Assembly (NCBI RefSeq): GCF_027887165.1
Contig: NC_077230.1
Coordinates: forward strand, 263,126,476-263,190,475
From: Monodelphis domestica
Lineage: Eukaryota > Chordata > Mammalia > Didelphimorphia > Didelphidae
Length of the DNA: 64,000 nt
Direction of reading: 5' to 3'
The translations under genes were made by a program, and so were the position numbers. The notes under the pieces are model-generated. The model saw only the letters and a program-made list of their open reading frames with translations. It did no database searches and had not been told where the DNA came from. Below, in pieces: positions 33,064 to 45,300 of this stretch (positions are counted from its first letter, which is position 1; each line of letters starts with the position of its first letter).

Positions 33064-33477
33064 ATGTTACAACTAATACTTTGGTTGACTGTGCTAGGAA
33101 TAATCGCCATTTATTGGGGCTACTGTATCATTTATAATACAGTGGCAGGGATGATAGACAATGTTCTAGAGACATTAACCAATATGACTATGTGTTGGAC
33201 ACAGCTGCCAATGAATTATCTAGATGTGAATTACCTCTGGCAAATCATACCCCCAGTCTATTTTTTGTTCATGGTAGTGACTAATGTCTTAAAGAATATC
33301 AAAGCTGCTGCTAACCTGATCTTCCCAAAGAAAACTGTGCATGCTCCAGTTATTGATAATAGATTAGAGACATTGTTTGGTCAGATCCCTCTTATAACTG
33401 AGATGTACCAGGATTACATGCAGAGAAAACAAAGCATTGGTAAGGGAACCGACAAGGAGACTGGGGACGTGACATGA
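33064..33477 (+). CDS. small membrane-protein-like frame upstream of gag, 137 codons
   Basis: I do not recognise this protein. It is open from the Met at 33,064 (A at position -3) to a stop at 33,477. A hydrophobic segment rich in aromatic residues lies at about residues 4-24 and a second at about 59-75. An N-glycosylation sequon (NMT) lies at residue 40, between them. The C-terminal 60 residues are polar and basic. The stop overlaps the next Met by the four bases ATGA, where the gag-region frame starts. By position it recalls the extra N-terminal membrane leader of glycosylated gag in gammaretroviruses, but here it is a separate frame. It may be an accessory protein of this retrovirus family, part of a spliced env-like protein, or chance. 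Confidence 0.45.
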   Translation: MLQLILWLTVLGIIAIYWGYCIIYNTVAGMIDNVLETLTNMTMCWTQLPMNYLDVNYLWQIIPPVYFLFMVVTNVLKNIKAAANLIFPKKTVHAPVIDNRLETLFGQIPLITEMYQDYMQRKQSIGKGTDKETGDVT

Positions 33478-35330
33478 CAGGACAGACTAATAAGGATGAT
33501 ATAGTTGCTAATACTAATACTGGGATACCATTAGGTGCAGTAGGAGGAAATGACCTTGCCAATAATATACAGACATCAATTAATGCATCTGTTAACAATC
33601 TTGCAAATGCAACAAAGGCTCAAAAGATTAAGCCTTTGTGTGGTGTAGCTAAGGTCACTGATAATTCTGGCATTTTATATGCAAAGGTTCATAAGTCATT
33701 CACCACCCATGACTTAGAGTCTTTACATAAATGTATGCCTAAATTTTTTATTAGAGCCTCATCTCTCAATTAAAGAACTGAAAAGAGCATTTTGCCTATA
33801 TGAACCAGATTTTGAGTATGTAGAAATTCTTTTATCTGAACTTTTTACTCCCCAGGAACATAAGAATTTTATTGAGCAAACTAGAAAAGATTCTTCACTC
33901 ACGAGCTGGCCAGAAGTTTTTGAAGATCTGGATTTTTCTAATCCAAGATCAATGGCTTATCTAAGAAAATGCTGTGAGGATCTATTACAGGGAATGAAGC
34001 AGTTGTCAGAAAGACCCAATGCATGGGGAAAATTTGATAGATTATCCCAAGAAAAAAATGAACACCCAAGCACATTTATTGATCACCTTATTAAAAAAAC
34101 TGAGGGACTGTTAGGTTTTAGCCCTGATTCAAAAGAAACAGAAGTACACGTGAGGAGACAATTTCTCAAGGGCTGTGATAAGCATTTGAGGGATTACTTC
34201 AGGAACTATTGCCCTAAGTTTGACACTATCTCACTTAATGAACTTAGAGGTATTGCCATCTATCTTCATGATAACAAGGTAGATCAAGAAAAAGAAAAGA
34301 ATGATCTAAGGAAAAAAACTCCAAGAGACCTCTGAAATATTAAGGCAGAAAGAATTAGAGGAGATTAAAAACTTGGCTATAATTAAGACATTTAACAGAC
34401 AAACCTCACAGTATAAAAAGACATCCCAAAGTCAACAGAGGGTGCAAAGAGATACCAGGACTTGCTTTTTGTGTTCTCGTCAAGGACACATAGTAAGAAA
34501 CTGCCCGATGAAACATCATTATGAACAGGGCCAAAATAAGAGAGATGGGAAAGGTCAAAATGTATATTATCAGGGAAAAATATATAATAACAAAAACTAT
34601 GGGAGACAGGACTCTAATAGCAATCAGTATTGCTCTCACTGCAGACTTAGAGAACAGGAGACCCCAGACCTGAAATCCGTGGAAGTAGCAATAGCTTCTG
34701 GAGCAAAACCCTGTTATTCAGAAGTTGTATCGAGAAATAAGCATTATAGTGCATGATGCCAGGCTCTAGCATTATCTAGTGAAAAAGAGATGAATTTTGA
34801 GGGTACCCCAGGGAGGAAATATGAGAGTATGAGCATAAAGGGAAAAAAGGGAGATGGTAGAAAGGAAAAAGAAAACTTTAAAATTTTAGTGGTGGAGAAA
34901 CAGAGAGTTGGGCAAGATGCCAAAGGAAGCAACTTAAGTACAAAACAAAAAGCTATTATTGAGATGGAGGGTGAAATTGCACAGATAATAGTAGACATGA
35001 AACATGACATTTAAGGTTCGTAATACATGGGCACACAAAACTGCATGGAGAAAAGCAAGGAAAAGATTAAATCCTTTTTGGAAAATTTTTTAGCCTGCAG
35101 AATGGATCTAGAGAGTGGAAAATCAAATGGGGCTAGCAAATCTTTCAAACAGCAACTTAAGTATGCAGACCATTCTGACAAGAGAGCTAAATGAGACATT
35201 GTTGCAAGAGACTTTGGAGCTGAAAAAATTATACGTCTAAGAGGGGAAAGAAAGGAAAATGAGGAGAGAACTAACTTAAAGCCAAAAGCCAAAAACTTTT
35301 ACCCACGAAATCAGTCCTGGGGATGGGTTT
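33474..35330 (+). pseudogene. retroviral gag fossil
   Basis: Gag builds the virus particle. The capsid domain is readable around 33,950-34,320, with words such as RPNAWGKFDRL, HPSTFIDHL and RRQFLKGCDKHLRDYF that fit a gammaretroviral CA. The nucleocapsid near 34,470-34,510 has one CCHC knuckle (CFLCSRQGHIVRNCP), as in gammaretroviruses. The N-terminal part has no clear matrix signature. The gene is broken and old. Confidence 0.8.
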
Positions 35331-35399
35331 AGTACAGATCAATACCAAACTTCCAATGTCTGTCTATTCCCTGAACCAGAGGCTGCAAAACAATGTAAG

Positions 35400-36000
35400 G
35401 CAGTGGGAACAGAAGTGTCTTTGATAGTGAAACCTCATCCAAGCAGTTCTCCAACTGAAATTAATACAAACACAAATCTTTCCTCTGAGCAAGCTGTTAG
35501 CTCACAGACAGCAGTGGTCCAAAGTGATACAAGTGTATTACAAACCCTGGGGCAACAAAGTAAAGATGATAATGGGAAGCCTGTGCATGCAAACAACACA
35601 ATAGATAGTTTACAACATGAGGCAGAGATACAAGAACCCTATGTATGGATCAAAGTGGGAGATCATAATTACAAGACTCTCATTGATACAGGGGCAGCCA
35701 AATCTGTATTAGTCATTCCCAGGGGACACCACGTTAGAGGATATGGTTTCAGTGGCAGGTACTATGGGACAGATAGAACAATTCCCACAATTGAAATCTA
35801 AGATGGTGATACTAGGTCCACTGTCCATTGATCATACATTCCTTCTAAAATCAGGGTGTCCAGACAATCTTTTGGGATGTGATTTTATTTGTAAAATTGG
35901 GGCAACTTTATAATGTGATCAATCAGGGAACATTTACCTCCATTTGCCAAAACAATCCTTGAAACATTATCCTCTATTATTTTGGGGGCAGCTTGATGAG
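35400..36000 (+). pseudogene. retroviral protease fossil
   Basis: The aspartic protease signature LIDTGAAKSVL lies near 35,680-35,715, preceded by a stretch rich in Ser, Thr and Asn. The position between gag and RT fits a gag-pro-pol retrovirus. Broken copy. Confidence 0.75.
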
Positions 36001-37135
36001 ACCACTGATCAGCAGCAGGCTATTACCTCTCTTTATGACATTCCTACAGACATTCCACAGGGTGTATGGGCAGCACATAAGAATGATGTGGGAATGATTA
36101 AATAGGTACAAGCAGTAAAGATAGAAGTCAAAGACTGTATACCTCCCAAGATCCCTCAGTATAAGCTCAGCAGAGAAGTTGAAGAAGGCATAACACCTAT
36201 TATCAACAGTTTGCTGGAGCAGGGCATATTGAGACACACAGTGTCAGAATATAATAGCCCAATACTAGCTATTAAAAAGATCAAGCCAAATTCTGATGGT
36301 ACAGTAAATTGGCGATTTGTGCAGGATCTCAGAACAATCAATAATATAATCAAGAAAATCCATACCATCACACCATCTCCCAATGACATTATTTCTGAGA
36401 TTCCTAGCAATGCATTATGGTATGCCATAATTGATTTAAGCAATGCATATTTTAAGGTTCCTCTCCATCCCAATAGTCAAGATATGTTTGCATTCTCATG
36501 GAAGAAAAATAAGCTCTGCTGGACTCGTTTAGTGCAGGGCTATTGTGAGAGTGAATCCATTTTCTGCCAGCTGCTGAAAAGAGACCTGGAAAATATAAAA
36601 TTAAAACACAGCAAGCTAGTGCATTATGTGGATGATCTGCTTATGGCATCACCTGATGCAAAAACATGCCTTGAAGACTCAAAGAGGCTGTTAATAGAAT
36701 TGTACAAAAGAGGACATAAAGTCTCAAAAACAAAGTTGCAATGGGTTCTCTCAAAAGTTGAGTACTTAGGTTTTATCCTGGAAAAAGGCACCAGGAGAAT
36801 ATCCAGTAAGAAAATAGCGGATATACAGAAACTAGGTATTCCATGTGCAAAAGACAACTTAGGGCATTCCTGGGCACTACTGGTTTCTCACGTCATTATA
36901 TTTCCAGATATTCATATATTTCCAAGTGTCTCACAGATCTGACAAAAGATGAAGTTGAGGAGCCATTGAAGCTCACAAAAGAACATTTACATGCTCTGTC
37001 CACTTTAAAACAAGATATCCTAACAACTCCAGCCCTTGGCATTCTGAATTATAACAAAAATTTTCATTTATATGTCCATGAGGCTAAGGGTATAGCTTCT
37101 GGAGTGCTAGCTCAATATCTAGGATTGACTTTGTG
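36000..37135 (+). pseudogene. retroviral reverse transcriptase fossil
   Basis: Motifs in order: VEEGITPIINSLLEQGIL (entry), SEYNSPILAIKK, WRFVQDLRTIN, AIIDLSNAYFKVPL, FAFSWKKNKLCWTRL, then the catalytic-site word YVDDLL near 36,625, and KVEYLGFIL. These are the standard fingers-palm blocks of class I retroviral RT. Broken copy. Confidence 0.88.
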
Positions 37136-37990
37136 ACCTATTTCATATTACAGTGTAATGTTGGACCCAGTGGCAAAAGGCTTGGTGCATTGTCTGTGCA
37201 GCATTGCTGCTGCTGCCCTCATGGTTAAAAAAGCTAATGAATTAGTGCTGGGATGCAAGCTCCATGTTTACTCTGCACACCAGCTAGAAAAATTGCTAAA
37301 ATCCCAGAGTAGGCATGCATTTACATCTGCAAGGCTATCTCAGTATGAAATCATTTTGCTGGCAAATGACAATCCATTTTTACATAGATGTGCACCATTG
37401 AATCCAGCCACATTAATCCCCGACCTACCATTGGAAGAAAAGTCCCTATATGATTGCACACAGACTATAGAAACAGTACATAGAACCAGAGAAGATCTGA
37501 AGGACATGCCACTCAATGATCTTCAGATATATTCGGATGGTTCTTCATATGTTTTTGAAGGCAAAAGAATCACAAGAGCTGCAGTTGTGATGGGGGATAG
37601 GACCCTCTGGCATGCATAGTTACTGAGCCATGTCAGTGCTCAAGGAGCTGAGCTCAGAGCCCTCATAGAAGCACTGGTGCAATCCAAAGGCAAAAGGGTG
37701 AATATATATACAGATTCAGCTTATGCCTTTGGCATTTTATTTGCCACAGGACAAACTTGGAAGAATAGGGGATTTGTCACAACATCTGGAAAAAGGATAC
37801 CATATGAGAACCTCATAAAAGAACTCTTAGAAGCAGTGAACTTGCCAAAGGAAGTGGCAGCGATCCAATGCAAGGCTCACTCCTCTGGCAAGGATGAGGT
37901 ATCCCTAGGAAATCACAGGGCCGATATAATGGCAAGATTCATGACCAGATTTGGTCCTATCTGTGTTCTGAATTTCTCTCTGGTAGATAA
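37135..37990 (+). pseudogene. retroviral RNase H / connection domain fossil
   Basis: The connection part (LVHCLCSIAAAALMVKKAN) is followed by RNase H with IYSDGSS near 37,530, YTDSAYAFGI near 37,710 and the end word GNHRADIMAR near 37,910. Broken copy. Confidence 0.82.
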
Positions 37991-38009
37991 GCACGATCTC
38001 AAGCAAGCA

Positions 38010-39160
38010 TATTGCCAAGAGGAGATTCGGTCATGGCAAGAACATCTAGGATCCAGATTAGTCAGAGGAATCTGGTTATCACAAAGAGGGAAGCCCATCT
38101 TGCCCAAAAGACTGTACCAACATCTGTGCAATGTGATTCGCTCCAGAGGTCATTATGGAGTGCAATCCATGCTGGAGGAGGTCTGCCGGTTTTGGGAAGC
38201 TCCAGGGATATCAACAACTGCTATAAGAGTGTATCAGACATGTGACATCTGTAGAAAGTTTAATCAAGGTCATTTCAAATGCAAGGCATTGGGAGGATGA
38301 CCCTCAGCTTATTTGCCTTTTCAGTGTCTACAGATCTATTTTATTAACATGCCTGGGGACCGAGGACATAAATATGTTTTAGTTATAGTGGACAGACTCA
38401 CTCAATGGACAGAAGCATATCCATCAAAGAAAAACAACACTGGCATGGTAGTGAAAACATTACTTAAAGAAATAGTTCCTAGATACGGCATTCCAAACAC
38501 CATAGCCTCAGACAGGGGAAGTCACTTTACATCTAGCATTTTACAACAAGTGTATAAGTCTCTGGGAATAAAAAGTAATTTCCATAATGCGTGTAGACCA
38601 GAAAGTTCAGGACAGGTGAAAAGAATGAATAAGGAATTAAAAACCACGATAGCCAAACTCTGCGCCCAAACTCATCTTAAATGGACAGAGGTTCTTCCAC
38701 TTGCGCTGTTCTATCTGAGGACGAAACCCAGAGGAGACTTACATATTTCCCCATATGAGATGTTGTATGGACAGCCAGTATGGATAGGAATGAATGCTAA
38801 ACCATCTTTTCTTTCCATGCTGGGAGGGGAATGCCAGTTACACACCTATCTGACACAGATACAAAATAGGCTGGAGGAACTGAGAAGGCTGGGACTTCTA
38901 GTGCAAAGGGTCCCACTAGATTTCTCATTACATACCATAAGACCAGGGGACAAAGTATATGTAAAAAATTTTGCCAAAGACAAACCCACAGAGCCTAAAT
39001 GGATTGGTCCATATGATGTAGCTCTCACCACTCCTACATCGATCAAAGTAATGGGAAAAGATTCTTGGCTTCACAAATCTCACGTTAAACATCACTGTGC
39101 CTATGATAACACACCGAAAGACAACTTAATGGGAGCCCAAGAATCCATTCAAACATAGAC
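38010..39160 (+). pseudogene. retroviral integrase fossil
   Basis: The zinc-binding N-terminal domain (H...H...CDIC) lies near 38,120-38,260. The catalytic core has VIVDRLTQWTEAYP near 38,380 and IASDRGSHF near 38,500, then PYEMLYGQP near 38,750. The C-terminal SH3-like domain has GDKVYVKNF and KWIGPYDVALTTPTSIKV. The wording is gammaretroviral. Broken copy. Confidence 0.88.
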
Positions 39161-40540
39161 GCCCCAAGAACAACCCTTGATAAATAAACATAGAGCCCAT
39201 GAATCTAACAAAATCGCACAAGAAGAAATGGAGACACTGAACAGAGACAGTGAAACCAAAATAGAATAATGTCCAAGACAGATAGTATAAATTTGGGTTA
39301 TTTAGATCAAGGAGGATTAGTTTAGCCTGTGAAACACAGAAGAAGAAGTTCCTTGTGGAACCTGGGAGTTTATTTGGGTGGATTTAGAATCCCTTAGAAT
39401 TATTAAACCTATATACGAATTTCAATCTCAAGCCTAGACTAAAATATCATTAACCTCTACAATCAGCCACATAGGAATAGAATAATCACCATACAATGAA
39501 ACATTAAGAAAGATACCTACATTCATTACATAAAAAAAAATCTCACTTGCACTCATGAGGATGGCACAAATATCCTATAAAAAGTTTCACTCACATGCAT
39601 CAAAATATTCACTTTTACATGCATGCACATGTTAATCTTACACACACGCATGATCCTGTAGTTCCAGATACCTGAGATCATCTTTCAAGGTGAGGCGACA
39701 GGCAAGTATGTATCCTGTAAAGGAGAAGACACCCTGTACCTGTGATAAACTTTAAGCAATACCAAAGGATGGAAGATACACAGACAACTGTAAAGAACTT
39801 TGAATCAAAGACATTGTGGGGAACAAACTTCAGGAAAATGGGTCATGTAAGATTAATCACTGATCATATTAACTTCACATATAGGGAAGTATATCCACAT
39901 ATACATTGGAATAAATATGCATCCACCACAACATATCTAGAACATGAACAAATTCCACATTGACATTAGGAGCTGTGCCGTAAATAAGGACAGCCCATAA
40001 ATTGTATATTTGTAAATAAATCTCTACTGCCTGAAGATATATATGTATATATGTATTTAGATAACATGTGACATATGTAAATGTATAAAAATAGTAGACA
40101 TGTATATATATACATATATATAACATAATAATTATCTAATCCACTAATATCGATAGAAAGGAGTTAAAATATTAACTGTTAATAGATAGGGACAGAGGAG
40201 TTTAGGGTGGAAAAGGGAATATTGTAACTAGAGAGGTAACATAGGGACAGAATAAATCAGATTTCATAAGATACAAGTTAATATATATACATATATATAA
40301 ATGTTATGAATTGTTACATTGAAATTAGCATTATATAAGGCATAGGATAGTTCAATTTTACTTAAGATTTAAATTTTATATTGATTGCAATAGGGATGAC
40401 CTTTGTATTAAGAAATTGTTATATTATAAAAAATTTTGTTGGCATATAATCCTAACCCTCTTTCCACATCTCAGTCTTAGCATAAGATAGGAATTTAGAT
40501 TAGCAAATAGACAGATTAGGATAAGATTTATTGTTTTGAG
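39161..40540 (+). other. post-pol stretch of the retrovirus fossil, no env recognised
   Basis: The stretch is AT-rich, with 'acacacacgcatg'-like tracts near 39,600-39,655 and TA-rich microsatellite at 40,035-40,130 and 40,275-40,305. No surface or transmembrane envelope motif is readable in any frame provided by the sequence. Confidence 0.5.
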
Positions 40541-40550
40541 AGGGGGGAGG

Positions 40551-41460
40551 TTAGATTGGGAACAATAAGTAGCATAGATAGATTAGAACAGACATAGAAG
40601 ATAAGTGACTGGTGTGGGCCAGGTTGGCACCATGTGAACAACAGAAAATGGAGGATTTGTGATAGAGGCTGGCACTAGAGAAAAAGTTCCAGACTGAAGA
40701 GTATGTGAAATTGATCACCTTGATAGGGGAGGGGCCCCAGTGAATTTCCTGAGGTGAGAAGACGCTGGCTGGGAGAGCAGTAAGGGTCTCTCTGTCTTGA
40801 GAAGCCAAAGAGAGAAGGTGGGAAAAAGACTTTCTCCTGAGAGTTACCCACTTTTCCTGCTGGTGACTGGAAATCTTTCCCAATTGAACACTTCCCAATT
40901 GAAGGGACTTTCTGAAGAGAAACCTGAGCAGACTTTACTCTTGTTGCCCAGGGGTGAGTTAACCTGACTTTCTCTCAGGGGGGCTCAGGCTGCCAAGCCC
41001 TGAATTCCCCCCAAACTTGAGGAGGGAGGAAAAGGGTTTAGATAGAGACAGGGACCTCTTTTCCCACTGTCCTTTTCCCATTCTTCCTTGCCTGTTATTG
41101 CTTTTGTATTATCTGATTTGAGTTAACATTAAAAGTTATCTGTTCCCCAAGCTGAGTGTGAGTGAACAGATCAAGGGGAAACCTTGCAAGTAATGGAGGG
41201 GGGACAAGAGGGACAAGAACAAATTGGGGAGAGCAGCTTTAGCTAAGGAGGGAAGGGGGAAAATCTTCAAACCCCCTCTCCTCTCTTTGAGCCAACCCGT
41301 TACATCTGCTGTCTCCCCTGAACCCTGCTTTGTGGAAAAGAAGAGGTTTCTCCTTTCTTCCCTCCCTCTCCATACCTCAGGGTCCAAGCCTCCCCTCAGG
41401 GGTAAATTCCCTTCTCTTTCCCTTTAAAAAAATTTTTTTTAAAACAGGAGAATAAAACCC
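40551..41460 (+). other. candidate 3' LTR zone of the retrovirus fossil
   Basis: It follows a purine-rich tract and is distinctly less AT-rich, with 'cattaaaagttatctg' near 41,130 as a possible polyadenylation zone. Without a second copy in the window the LTR call is tentative. Confidence 0.35.
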
Positions 41461-41818
41461 AGAAACAGCAATAGTGTAATGATGATCAACTGTGAAAAGC
41501 CTAGCTACTCTGATCAATATAATGATTCTAGATGATCACAAAGGATTCATTATACCTCTATAGAGAGAAGTGATGAACTCTGAGTACATATTAAAGCATG
41601 CTTTTTTTAAAATTTTCTTTTTCTTGCCTTTTTTTCCTTCAAAATGGCTAATACAGAAAAACATTTTGCATGACTTCACATATATTAATTGTTTTTTTTT
41701 TTTGCCTGCTCAATGGGTAGCAGAGGCTGAGAGAGGGAATTTGGAACTCAATATTTTGAAAAGTGAATGTTTAAATAAAGTATATATTTTAAAAAAGATA
41801 TTGCTTCTAAAATGACAT
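41460..41818 (+). repeat. L1 3'-end fragment
   Basis: 'gtgtaatgatgatcaactg', 'aaagcatgcttttttt', 'acattttgcatgacttcac' and 'ggaatttggaactcaatat' follow the marsupial L1 3' end also seen at 12,165-13,081. Confidence 0.72.
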
Positions 41819-41859
41819 TTATTCCTCCTTCCTTTATTGCAACATTAGCCCTTCAACAT

Positions 41860-42660
41860 CAAGAGTCTCTATGAATTGCTCAAAGAAATTTATCTTTTTA
41901 AATTTCTCTTGAATCTTGTTTTAAGTTTTTTTCAACTTGTCTTTTCATTTGTTATCTATTACATTAAAGTTATCTATTACATTAAAGATCCAAAGGTTGA
42001 CTTTTCTCCCTGTAATATTCTTAGCTTTTCAGAATAAGTTATCTTTGGTTGTAACCTTTTGCCATTTGGAATATTGCATTCCCTTATCGCCTCTTGTTTA
42101 TAAAAGAAGCTTCCAGGTTTTTCTTGGTTTTATTCATGGTCCCTAGATATTTAAACTCTTTCTGGTTGTTTGAAGTATTTTTTCTTTAGCATGCAAGTTT
42201 AGGATTTTGGCTATAATTGACTTGGAACTTTTCCTCTGAGTGTCTCTCAGGAGGTCATCAGTGGTTCCTTTCTCTTTTCACTTTGCCCTCTGTTTCTAAT
42301 AGATATGAGAAGTTTTCATTTTTGATTTCTTGAAATGTGGTATAATGGTTCTGAAAAAAATTATGGTTTTCAGGGAGTCATATGATTGTTACATTATCTC
42401 TCCTCAACCTATTTTTCAGATCATTTTTATAGCAAATACTTTTTATTATCTTCTATTTAAAAAAACAACTTTTGATTTTCAAATATTTCTTGCCATCTCA
42501 GAGTCATAAATTTCTGTTTGTCTATTCTAATTTTCAGGTAATTAATTCTTTTGGGCAAGGTTTACCACTTTCCTTTCTAAGCTATTTATTATACCCATAA
42601 TTCTTTCCTACAGACTTTTAAATTTCCTGTTTTTTCTCTTGTTTCTGTGTGAATTAAATA
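41860..42660 (-). repeat. old L1 ORF1-region fragment, antisense
   Basis: 'ggattttggctataattgac', 'ctctgagtgtctctcagg' and 'ttcttgaaatgtggtataa' follow the antisense of L1 ORF1 seen better at 23,170-23,330. It is strongly diverged. Confidence 0.6.
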
Positions 42661-43595
42661 TCAGGGGACCTCCAAACCTACTCCAATCCCAGAAGGCTCA
42701 GGAGAGATTCCTGACTAGCAGAAATCTGGGGATATGATGTATAGGAACTGAGGTAAAATCCTGGCCAGTTGAAGAATCTTAGGGGAATGTTTAGAGTGAA
42801 CTTGAAAAGCTAGTCTTAGAAGCAGGCTAGCACCCTGCTATTCTTTGGGCTTGTGAAGGGAGTTCTCTTTCAGTGGTCCTGGCCCTAGCACTTATCTATT
42901 GTAGTAGATAATGAAACTTGGTGAATTATAGTGGTGGGGAATTTTAGAGAAGTTGCACCAGGAAGCAAGTCAGGGAAAAGACTGAATATTTTTGAGCCCC
43001 TCCTCTACACTACTTCCTGTTCCTTTCAACTGTCTGGGTAATGGTCTTCTCACAGGTGATAAGTTGAAGATTTTCCCCTAATAATCAAATCCCACAACCA
43101 ATCCTTTAATTAAAGGGGTTTTTATTCTTTGGGGAGAAGGGGTAAGAAGAGGTTAGGGAGGGAAGAGGGAAATTTGGGTCTCCCTAATTTCTAAGTTATC
43201 TTATTGATTGAAGATTTGAAATATAGTCAGTTCAGGAAACAAATTATCTTCCCCTAAGGGTATATATTAACAGCACTGCTAAAAAGTCTCTTTTCGGCTA
43301 AACCAAATTTCTCTTTAGCTCACAATCTAGGTAAAAGGCAATGGCTAGAGAAGAGATGAAGGAGTCTGTCTTCCACCTTTAGATATAGTCTCAGGCAGCT
43401 GAAGCTTCTTAACTGCTTTTTCCCAAGGTTCCATTGGAACTGTCTCCCCATCTCAGTTGTTTGGCATTCCTAAAAGTTCTGAGCTCCTTTTCTTTTTGCA
43501 GATAAATTTTTCTTTGCCCAAATAATTATTTATTTACACTATGTAAGTCATCTCTGGCAAGCAGTGAGGTACGGACCTCACAGGCTGGGAATCCT
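42661..43595. other. unassigned DNA, possibly LTR-element sequence
   Basis: No coding domain was seen. 'aaaggggtttttattctttg' near 43,118 would give 'aataaaaacccctt' on the reverse strand, as in an antisense LTR, but no second copy was found. Confidence 0.3.
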
Positions 43596-44125
43596 GTTGT
43601 GACTGCGAAAATATGGGTTTCAAGACTGTGAATTGCCAAAACTGTAAAGATAATTTTAGTTTCTTGATTTTATATTAAAAATAAGAGGTCGCCATGGGAA
43701 AATTCCAAATATTAAATATACCCAAGTCAGCTGGGTTTTATGGAGATTTTAATTAATACAAATGAAGGAATTAAGGGAAGGGTGAGAGACAGAGTAAGAG
43801 GAAATAGTAGGAAAGGGTCATTTGGCCTAGGCCTGAGCTTTAAGAGAGATTAGTCAGTCTTTTACCATTCACCACAAGATCGTACTAAAGCAAAACTGGG
43901 TTCTTCCACTCTGAACAGAAAATAGCCTCCAAACTGAATTCAAATTGTAACTGAATTCAATCGCCTTCAACTTGTTCCTTCGCTTCCTTTTAAAGAGATT
44001 TTTCTCTTATGTCACCTCCCCTAAATTTTCACGCCTACCAATCACAGTAAATGCTTTTCCTAGGACTGCCCATTCTTAGTTCATAGCATTCTTTAATAAA
44101 CATCTTCTCTGGGTAGATTAAAACT
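43596..44125 (-). mobile_element. LTR, family A (copy 2), partial
   Basis: Reverse-strand match to 9,250-9,780: 'tatgggtttcaagactgtg', 'cccaagtcagctgggtttta', 'ttaattaatacaaatgaagg' and 'cacctcccctaaattttcac'. It is cut at both ends. At the right it abuts an L1 3' end. Confidence 0.75.
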
Positions 44126-44127
44126 CC

Positions 44128-45300
44128 GCCCCCCTCCCACCACCCCTCCCATAGCCAGTGTGTGATTCTTCTGGGTATCACATGTGTCCTTGATTTGAAC
44201 CCATTTCCATGTTGTTGGTATTTGCATTGGGGTGTTCATTTAAAGTCTCTCCTCGGCCATTTCTCCTCAAGCCCTGTAGTCAAGCAGTTGCCTTTCCTCT
44301 TTGTTTTTACTCCCATCGTTTGTCCTCTGCTTGTGTGTAGTGTTTTTTCTCCTAGATCCCTGCAGGTTTTTCAGGGATATTGCATTGCCACTAATGGAGA
44401 AATCCATTACGTTTGATTGAACCACAATGTATCAGTCTCTGTGTATAATATTCTCCTGGTTCTGCGACTTTCACTCTGCATCACTTCCTAGAGGTTGTTC
44501 CAGTCTCCATGGAATTCCTCCACTTTATTATTCCTTTGAGCACAATAGTATTCCATCACCAACATATACCACAATTTGTTCAGCCATTCCCCAATTGATG
44601 GGCATCCCCTCGTTTTCCAGTTTTTGGCCACCACAAAGAGCGCAGCTATGAATATTTTTGTACAAGTCTTTTTGTCCATTATCTCTTTGGGGTACAGACC
44701 CAGCAGTGCTATGGCTGGGTCAAAGGGTAGATATTCTTTTGTCACCCTTTGGGCATAGTTCCAAATTGCCCTCCAGAATGGTTGGATCAGTTCACAACTC
44801 CACCAGCAATGAATTAATGTCCCAACTTTGCCACATTCCCTCCAGTATTCATTACTCTCCTTTGCTGTCATGTTAGCCAATCTGCTAGGTGTGAGGTGAT
44901 ACATCAGAGTTGTTTTGATTTGCATTTCTCTGATTATAAGAGATGTAGAACACTTTTTCAGGTGCTTATTAATAGTTTTGATTTCTTTGGCTGAGAACTG
45001 CCTATTCATGTCCCTTGCCCATTTATCAATTGGAGAATGGCTTGATTTTTTGTACAATTGATTTAGGTCTTTGTAAATTTGAGTAATTAGACCTTTGTCA
45101 GAGGATTTTGTTATGAAGATTGTTTCCCAATTTGTTGCTTCCCTTCTGATTTTAGTTACATTGGTTTTGTTTGTACAAAAGCTTTTTAATTTGATGTAAT
45201 CAAAATTATTTATTTAACATTTTGTGACTCTTTATAAGTCTTGCTTGGTTTTAAAATCTTTCCCTTCCCAAAGGTCTGACATGCATACTATTCTGTGTTC
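44128..45300 (-). mobile_element. L1 fragment, antisense, 5'-truncated
   Basis: The 3' untranslated region (44,128-44,420) and the last part of ORF2 are present. The 189-codon frame 44,488-45,057 keeps the Cys motif region (variant [19 protein letters not shown]). The first cysteine of that motif is replaced by tyrosine. Its 3' end lacks a poly(A) run and joins the LTR directly. The copy is intermediate in age between the full-length and nested L1. Confidence 0.85.
44488..45057 (-). pseudogene. L1 ORF2 C-terminal fragment, 189 codons
   Basis: The frame reads [20 protein letters not shown], later [19 protein letters not shown] and [19 protein letters not shown], which is the same end of ORF2 as in the nested L1 at residues 399-588. 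The reverse transcriptase and endonuclease are absent. Confidence 0.85.

Larger units (their letters stand above)
33061..41460 (+). mobile_element. old class I (gamma-like) endogenous retrovirus
   Basis: The element keeps the order small membrane ORF, gag, protease, RT, RNase H, integrase. The YVDD box in RT, a single CCHC zinc knuckle and the gamma-type integrase wording (PYEMLYG) place it with class I retroviruses. No env domain is recognisable between 39,160 and 40,540. A purine-rich tract at 40,538-40,550 may mark the 3' internal end, and 40,551-41,460 is a candidate 3' LTR, but no 5' partner was found. Its frames are interrupted at roughly ten places, so it is an old, dead copy. Limits are approximate. 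Confidence 0.8.
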
